Shown: positions 15,581 to 19,031 of the stretch, piece after piece
Layout: the number at the start of each line of letters is the position of its first letter
Position numbering within the stretch: position 1 is the first letter of the stretch
Assembly (NCBI GenBank): GCA_936928855.1
Contig: CAKZHZ010000014.1
Location: forward strand, 1-19,031
DNA from: an uncultured Polycyclovorans sp.
Lineage (GTDB): Bacteria > Pseudomonadota > Gammaproteobacteria > Nevskiales > Nevskiaceae
Length of the DNA stretch: 19,031 bases
Direction: 5' to 3'
The notes under the pieces: model-generated
Told to the model about the DNA's origin: nothing
Seen by the model: the letters and a program-made list of their open reading frames with translations, nothing else
Databases searched by the model: none
Program-made: the position numbers and the translations under genes

Positions 15581-15607
15581 GTTATAGCGCTTTCGCCCCC
15601 CCAGCAA
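15581..15607 (-). promoter_or_regulatory. Possible promoter for the pilT operon
   Basis: On the minus strand TTGCTG (15607-15602) and TATAAC (15586-15581) are 15 bp apart in the 91-bp gap between pilT and yggS. The -10 is a good match, but the spacing is short for sigma70, so this is only suggestive. Confidence 0.3.
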
Positions 15608-15608
15608 G

Positions 15609-16313
15609 ATGACCGCCGACCTGCGACACCGATTCTCCGACCTGCGCCAACGGATCACCGCAGCTGCCAACGCCGCCGGACGCAACGCCGATTCGGTTGG
15701 CATGATCGCGGTCTCGAAGACCCGCAGTGCGGACGAAATCCGCGCCCTCGCACAGGCCGGACAGCAGCACTTCGGCGAAAACTACCTGCAGGAAGCGCTG
15801 AGCAAGCGGGATGCGCTGCGTGACTTGCCCCTGTGCTGGCACTTCATCGGCCCGCTTCAGTCCAACAAGACTGCCGAGGTGGCCGGTCACTTTGACTGGG
15901 TCCACAGCGTTGACAGGCTGCGGATTGCCGAACGCCTGTCACAGCAGCGCCCTGCCGACCAGGGGCCGCTACAGGTCTGCGTACAGGTCAACCTGTCGGG
16001 CGAGGCCAGCAAGTCCGGCTGCACGCCCGCGGAACTGCCGGCCCTGTGCCACGCCGTATCGCGCCTGCCCGGCCTGCGCCTGCGCGGCCTGATGACCCTG
16101 CCCGCCCCCCCGCAGCCCGGGGACGACCCGCGTCGCCCCTTCGCCGACCTGCGCGCGCACTTCGACGCAATGCGCGCCGGGGGCCTGCCGCTGGACACGC
16201 TGTCCGCCGGAATGTCGGATGATTTCCCCGCCGCGATTGCCGAAGGCGCCACCTGGGTGCGTATCGGCACCGCCCTGTTCGGGCCCCGCCCGCCCCCCAC
16301 TGCACGAGTCTGA
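15609..16313 (+). CDS. yggS: PLP homeostasis protein YggS (PROSC/PLPBP family)
   Basis: Cytoplasmic pyridoxal-phosphate-binding protein with an alanine-racemase-like TIM barrel but no known catalytic activity; it buffers PLP and affects amino-acid metabolism. It has 234 residues. The PLP lysine is K37 in IAVSKTRSADEI, GQQHFGENYLQEA follows, then WHFIGPLQSNK, VNLSGEASKSG, LRGLMTLPAP, and the phosphate-binding end SAGMSDDFPAAIAEGATWVRIGTALFG. The start ATG 15609 has only a weak upstream ribosome binding site. It is divergent from pilT and followed after 2 nt by rpiA. Confidence 0.97.
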   Translation: MTADLRHRFSDLRQRITAAANAAGRNADSVGMIAVSKTRSADEIRALAQAGQQHFGENYLQEALSKRDALRDLPLCWHFIGPLQSNKTAEVAGHFDWVHSVDRLRIAERLSQQRPADQGPLQVCVQVNLSGEASKSGCTPAELPALCHAVSRLPGLRLRGLMTLPAPPQPGDDPRRPFADLRAHFDAMRAGGLPLDTLSAGMSDDFPAAIAEGATWVRIGTALFGPRPPPTARV

Positions 16314-16315
16314 CC

Positions 16316-16978
16316 ATGAGCCCGCAAGACACCGCCAAACGCAACGCCGCCCTCGCCGCCCTGGACTACCTGGAACCCGGCGAAGTGCTCGGCGTCGGCA
16401 CCGGCTCCACCGTCAACTTCTTCATCGACCTGCTGGCCGACCGCAAGCAGGACATCCCCGGTGCCGTCTCCTCCTCGGAGGCCAGCACCGCACGGCTCCA
16501 GGCCATCGGCATCCCCGTGCTCGACCTCAACAATGCCGGCACCCTGTCCATCTATGTCGATGGCGCCGACGAGGCCGACCCGCACCTGCGGCTGATCAAG
16601 GGCGGCGGCGCCGCGCTGACCCGCGAGAAGATTGTCGCCGGCGCCTCACGCCGCTTCATCTGCATCGCCGATGCCAGCAAGCAGGTCGACGTGCTCGGCG
16701 AATTTCCGCTGCCGGTGGAGGTGATTCCCATGGCTCGCAGCTTCGTCGCCCGCGAGCTCGTGAAGCTGGGCGGCGACCCGGTATGGCGCGAAGGCGTGGT
16801 CACCGACAACGGCAACCTCATCCTCGACGTGCGGGGCCTGCGCATCCTCGACCCCAAGGGGCTGGAAACCACCGTCAACCAGATCCCCGGCGTGGTCACC
16901 GTGGGGCTGTTCGCGCACCGGCCGGCCGACGTGCTGATTGTCGGCGCCGCCAGCGGCGCTGAAACCATCGTCGTCTGA
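16316..16978 (+). CDS. rpiA: Ribose-5-phosphate isomerase A
   Basis: Interconverts ribulose 5-phosphate and ribose 5-phosphate in the non-oxidative pentose phosphate pathway. It is 220 residues (E. coli RpiA has 219). Phosphate-binding GTGST is at 28-32, then SSSEAST near 52-58, DGADE at 82-86 with the equivalents of the catalytic D81 and D84, KGGGAAL at 95-101 with the equivalent of K94, and E104 as the likely general base (E103 in E. coli). It begins 2 nt after the yggS stop, so the two genes are probably co-transcribed. A hairpin 20 nt after the stop codon closes the unit. Confidence 0.98.
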   Translation: MSPQDTAKRNAALAALDYLEPGEVLGVGTGSTVNFFIDLLADRKQDIPGAVSSSEASTARLQAIGIPVLDLNNAGTLSIYVDGADEADPHLRLIKGGGAALTREKIVAGASRRFICIADASKQVDVLGEFPLPVEVIPMARSFVARELVKLGGDPVWREGVVTDNGNLILDVRGLRILDPKGLETTVNQIPGVVTVGLFAHRPADVLIVGAASGAETIVV

Positions 16979-16997
16979 GGGCGCGCAGTATGGTGTG

Positions 16998-17027
16998 GCA
17001 ACCGGGGTCGATGAGGACCCCGGTTGC
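16998..17027. terminator. Bidirectional terminator-like hairpin after rpiA
   Basis: A perfect 12-bp stem (GCAACCGGGGTC and GACCCCGGTTGC) with a 6-nt loop, between the rpiA stop and the stop codon of a convergent gene remnant. There is no T tract on either side, so it may act as a shared convergent-gene terminator or as an mRNA 3'-end stabiliser. Confidence 0.6.
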
Positions 17028-17049
17028 CCTGCGTCGTTCGGCGAGACGC

Positions 17050-17205
17050 TCAGTGCACCTTGCGCGACTTGCCCATCTGGTGCTCGGCGCTCTTGTGGCT
17101 CTTGGGCGCCGGCCCACCACCGCGGCCACCGCGACCGCGCGGACCGCGGCCACCGGGCGAGCCGCCGCCAGGGCAGATCGCGGCCAACCAGCCGCTCGAT
17201 GATGG
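17050..17205 (-). pseudogene. Remnant: C-terminus with Arg/Gly-rich basic tail (possible DEAD-box RNA helicase)
   Basis: On the minus strand a frame ending at TGA 17052-17050 reads as a Gly/Arg/Pro-rich segment (GGRGPRGRGGRGGG) followed by the basic end KSAEHQMGKSRKVH. Such tails occur on RhlE-type DEAD-box helicases and other RNA-binding proteins. Just upstream, in a frame one base off, is IERLVGRDLP, which resembles the IERL(L/I)GR element at the end of RhlE helicase cores. Leaving out one base at about 17170 would join the two. So this may be the 3' end of a convergent helicase gene carrying a frameshift or sequencing error and cut off at about 17235. The identification is an inference from short motifs. 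Confidence 0.4.
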
Positions 17206-17234
17206 GGAAGGGGGTCGATCCGCCTGGCACGGTG

Positions 17235-17405
17235 ATCGTCACCGGGCCGGATGAGGCCCGCATTCCCGAGCGAGTATGCGACGAGGTTCAGCCCCATCGT
17301 GGCGCCGCTCGTCCACACCAACTGCTCCGGCTCGGCGCCCACGAAACCGGCGACCGTCGCTCGCGCGTCTTCGAACAGCTCGGTCGCCTCGGCGGCGAGG
17401 GCTGG
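17235..17405 (-). pseudogene. Remnant: internal fragment of a cysteine desulfurase-like (class V aminotransferase) protein
   Basis: One minus-strand frame reads LAAEATELFEDARATVAGF, then GAEPEQLVWTSGATMGLNLVAYSL and GLIRPGDD. This matches the N-terminal region of SufS/CsdA cysteine desulfurases (pattern FTRGTTEAINLVA followed by PGDE). Only about 55 residues are recognisable. The frame meets a stop at 17426-17424 upstream, and the expected EHHxNxxPW that should follow PGDE is absent. It is therefore a fragment with both ends missing, not a working enzyme. Whether it belongs to the core genome or to the DNA carrying the insertion sequence is unclear. Confidence 0.55.
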
Positions 17406-17420
17406 GCGGAACAGTCGCAG

Positions 17421-17516
17421 TACCTAGTCCCCGGCCAGCTGAGCGGCGAGGAGGCCCGCCTGCTCGCCGCTCTGGGAACCACACCGGGAGCGCCGGAGGA
17501 CGTGCCTCTCTCATAG
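17421..17516 (+). pseudogene. Remnant: C-terminus of an unidentified plus-strand protein
   Basis: The plus frame ending at TAG 17514-17516 has protein-like content in its last 30 codons: YLVPGQLSGEEARLLAALG followed by TTPGAPEDVPLS, with GC-rich third positions. The upstream part of this frame runs antisense to the cysteine-desulfurase-like fragment and is not convincing. I do not recognise the family. The end is only 17 bp from the insertion-sequence repeat, so the gene could have been truncated by rearrangement near the element. Confidence 0.3.
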
Positions 17517-17533
17517 TCCACGTTCACGGTCAA

Positions 17534-17554
17534 GTCCCGGGTAGTGGTGTAGCG
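17534..17554 (+). repeat. IS256-type inverted repeat, left in window (3' side of the transposase)
   Basis: Begins GTCCCGGGTAGTGG and ends GTGTAGCG. Its reverse complement matches 18920-18940 at 19 of 21 positions; the differences are at the 6th and 8th bases. Confidence 0.85.
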
Positions 17555-17575
17555 GCTGCGTTCTCCTTCTGGGGT

Positions 17576-18823
17576 TCAGGCGGTGAGGGCGGGCAGGTTG
17601 TCGCCTCCGATCTGGGGTTCGGTGTCGGTGATGAGGTTGATGCGGCAGCGGGCGAGGACCTCCAGGCCGAGGTAGCGCCGTCCTTCGGCCCATTCGTCGG
17701 TTTGTTCGGCCAGGACGGCTCCGACCAGGCGAACGATCGCGGCGCGGTTGGGGAAGATGCCCACGGAGTCGGTGCGGCGTCGGATCTCGCGGTTGAGGCG
17801 CTCGGCGGGGTTGTTCGACCAGATCTGGGTCCATACGTCTTTGGGGAAGGCGGTGAACGCGAGGATGTCGGCGCGGGCGGCGTCGAGGTGCGCGTGGACG
17901 TCGGGCAGCTTGGCCTCGACGTAGTCCAGCAGCCGCTCGAACTGCGCTTGGACGGCGTCGGAGTCGGGTTGGTCGTACACCGAGTGCAGCATCGCCTTGA
18001 CCGCTGGCCACATGCTCTTGGGGGTCACGGACATCAGGTTCGCGGCGTAGTGCGTGCGGCAGCGTTGCCAGGCTGCTCCGGGCAGGTTCGCTGCGATGGC
18101 TTCGACCAGGCCGGCGTGGGCGTCAGAGGTGACCAGACGGACGCCGGTCAGGCCGCGGGCGGTCAGGTCGGCGAAGAACTCGTTCCATGCCGGCCCGGTT
18201 TCACTGGTGGCTACGCGCAACCCGAGGACTTCGCGGTGCCCGTCGCCGTTGACACCGACCGCGATCAGCGCGACGGCGTTGATCACCCGCCCGCCCTCGC
18301 GGACCTTCATCGTCAACGCGTCGGCGGAGACGAACGTGAACGGGCCCGCCTCGGTCAGGGGCCGGTGGCGAAACTCCTCGACGATCTGGTCGAGGTCGTT
18401 CGCCATCCGAGAGACCTGCGACTTGCTCAACGAGTCAATCCCCAAGGTCTTGACGAGCTTGTCCATCCGGCGGGTCGACACCCCGGCGAGGTAGCAGTCC
18501 GCAACGACGGTGATTAACGCGGACTCGGCTCGCTTGCGGCGCTCCAGGAGCCACTCTGGGAAGTAGGTCCCCGAGCGCAGCTTCGGGACCGCGACGTCCA
18601 CGGTCCCGACGCGGGTGTCGAGGTCGCGGTGGCGGTACCCGTTACGTTGCGCCGTGCGCGTTGCGCTGGGGCGGCCGTACTCGGCCCCAACCACGGCGTC
18701 GGCGTCCGCGGACAACAACGCGTTGATCACGGTCTGCAGCAGGGAACGCATCATGTCCGGTGATGCCTCAGACAGGGCTTCACCCAGAAGGCCTGCAGGG
18801 TCGACAATGTGTGGTGCGGTCAT
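17576..18823 (-). CDS. IS256-family DDE transposase
   Basis: Mutator-type transposase of 415 residues. The start ATG 18823 is chosen because GGAG lies 8 nt upstream and MTAPHIVDPAGLL is a usual beginning; the frame is open further up to 18886 without support. The DDE catalytic residues are D168 in FVSADALTMKV, D234 in VTSDAHAGL and E341 in NNPAERLNREIRRRT; the family segment WQRCRTHYAANLM is at 252-264. The N-terminal part contains NGYRHRDLDTRVGTVDVAVPKLRSG, the conserved DNA-binding side of the family. It appears intact and could be active. Its best-known relatives, as far as I can tell from the sequence style, are actinobacterial elements, unlike the gammaproteobacterial genes to its left. 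Confidence 0.96.
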   Translation of the reverse strand: MTAPHIVDPAGLLGEALSEASPDMMRSLLQTVINALLSADADAVVGAEYGRPSATRTAQRNGYRHRDLDTRVGTVDVAVPKLRSGTYFPEWLLERRKRAESALITVVADCYLAGVSTRRMDKLVKTLGIDSLSKSQVSRMANDLDQIVEEFRHRPLTEAGPFTFVSADALTMKVREGGRVINAVALIAVGVNGDGHREVLGLRVATSETGPAWNEFFADLTARGLTGVRLVTSDAHAGLVEAIAANLPGAAWQRCRTHYAANLMSVTPKSMWPAVKAMLHSVYDQPDSDAVQAQFERLLDYVEAKLPDVHAHLDAARADILAFTAFPKDVWTQIWSNNPAERLNREIRRRTDSVGIFPNRAAIVRLVGAVLAEQTDEWAEGRRYLGLEVLARCRINLITDTEPQIGGDNLPALTA

Positions 18824-18919
18824 CGTGATGACTCCATTCGAGAGTGCTGTGAGAGGTTCGCTCGAAGGATCACGCGGTGGCCGCACCCACGTCCACTACC
18901 GGAACGATCTCGGCGACCG

Positions 18920-18940
18920 CGCTACACCACTATCGGGGAC
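18920..18940 (-). repeat. IS256-type inverted repeat, right in window (5' side of the transposase)
   Basis: Reads CGCTACACCACTATCGGGGA plus C on the plus strand, the near-perfect complement of 17534-17554. It is about 97 bp upstream of the transposase start, and the transposase promoter probably lies in between (18824-18919), though I see no clear hexamers there. Confidence 0.85.
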
Positions 18941-19020
18941 TCAACTTCAGCCCCAACGGCCGAGCCCTTGACGCCTAGCTTGTCGTACACCTTCCTCAGC
19001 AGGCTCCAGACTGACGTCAC
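18941..19020 (-). pseudogene. Reading frame interrupted by the insertion sequence
   Basis: On the minus strand, a frame opening after a TGA at about 19026 reads VTSVWSLLRKVYDKLGVKG then SAVGAEVESPIVV and stops inside the inverted repeat. The part outside the element has high-GC third positions, as expected for coding DNA. The stretch LLRKVYDKLGVKG resembles the last helix of LuxR/NarL-type HTH domains, but it is too short to assign. The gene may begin at GTG 19020 or beyond the window. Confidence 0.3.
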
Positions 19021-19031
19021 TGCTCATCCCC

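Larger units (their letters stand above)
17534..18940 (-). mobile_element. IS256-family insertion sequence, about 1.4 kb
   Basis: A complete element: one transposase gene on the minus strand between two terminal inverted repeats (17534-17554 and 18920-18940) that match at 19 of 21 positions. The match can be extended outward by 5 bp at lower identity. The transposase sequence looks actinobacterial. The 8-bp target duplication usual for this family is not evident just outside the repeats: ACGGTCAA on the left against TCAACTTC on the right. Confidence 0.85.

Noticed and set aside
15587..15601. A run of G on the minus strand upstream of pilT as a quadruplex or phase-variation tract.
   Set aside because: It is a single 7-8 base run, too short and isolated for either, in GC-rich DNA.
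17530..18944. TCAA on both sides of the insertion sequence as a target-site duplication.
   Set aside because: IS256-family elements make 8-bp duplications, the surrounding bases differ, and TCAA also falls within the weak outward extension of the inverted repeats.
1..19031. CRISPR arrays, toxin-antitoxin pairs, prophage genes or a defence island.
   Set aside because: There are no regularly spaced repeats, and apart from the right-end fragments every long interval is filled by a recognisable housekeeping or metabolic gene.

Overview
This window is a high-GC gammaproteobacterial core segment (about 540-16978) with ends that look as if they come from other genomes. The gene order lysC-alaS-recX-recA-pncC, the rplM-rpsI pair, and pilT/pilU divergent from yggS are all typical of Gammaproteobacteria. 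The high GC and the S46 dipeptidyl-peptidase would fit a Chromatiales, Nevskiales or Xanthomonadales-like lineage, but genus cannot be read from the sequence. Several junctions suggest a metagenome-derived or otherwise chimeric contig.

Layout. (1) 1-986, minus: aspartokinase lysC, cut by the window edge. It reads in one frame, but its composition changes from about 70% to about 40% GC inside the conserved GRGGSDTT motif near 500-545. (2) 987-6748, minus: leucine-dehydrogenase-family enzyme, pncC, recA with a LexA-controlled promoter, recX, alaS and lysC, tightly packed. (3) 6866-9030, plus: a thiolase and a translationally coupled beta-propeller lipoprotein, divergent from the dehydrogenase and convergent with a large S46 peptidase. 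(4) 8996-12210, minus: rplM promoter and leader, rplM, rpsI, terminator, tRNA-Gln(CUG), a hairpin, then the S46 peptidase starting only 18 nt after that hairpin. (5) 12231-15517, minus: three consecutive PilT-superfamily ATPases (PilT, PilU and a second PilU-like protein). (6) 15609-16978, plus: yggS and rpiA, ending at a perfect 12-bp hairpin.

Right end (17030-19031). A basic Arg/Gly-rich protein tail, a piece of a cysteine-desulfurase-like protein and the C-terminus of an unidentified plus-strand protein lie within 500 bp. They are followed by a complete IS256-family element with near-perfect terminal inverted repeats and an actinobacterial-looking transposase. A truncated reading frame lies beyond it.

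How the genes fit together. Most are housekeeping: DNA repair and SOS (recA, recX), NMN salvage (pncC), translation (alaS, rplM, rpsI, tRNA-Gln), pilus retraction (pilT/U), PLP homeostasis (yggS) and the pentose phosphate pathway (rpiA). The less ordinary parts are the peptide and amino-acid catabolic genes (S46 peptidase, amino-acid dehydrogenase, thiolase), which could form a route from peptides to acyl-CoA, and the third pilus ATPase. I see no CRISPR array, defence island or clearly new system. The points most worth checking are the two compositional junctions, the three-ATPase operon, and how the S46 peptidase is expressed.
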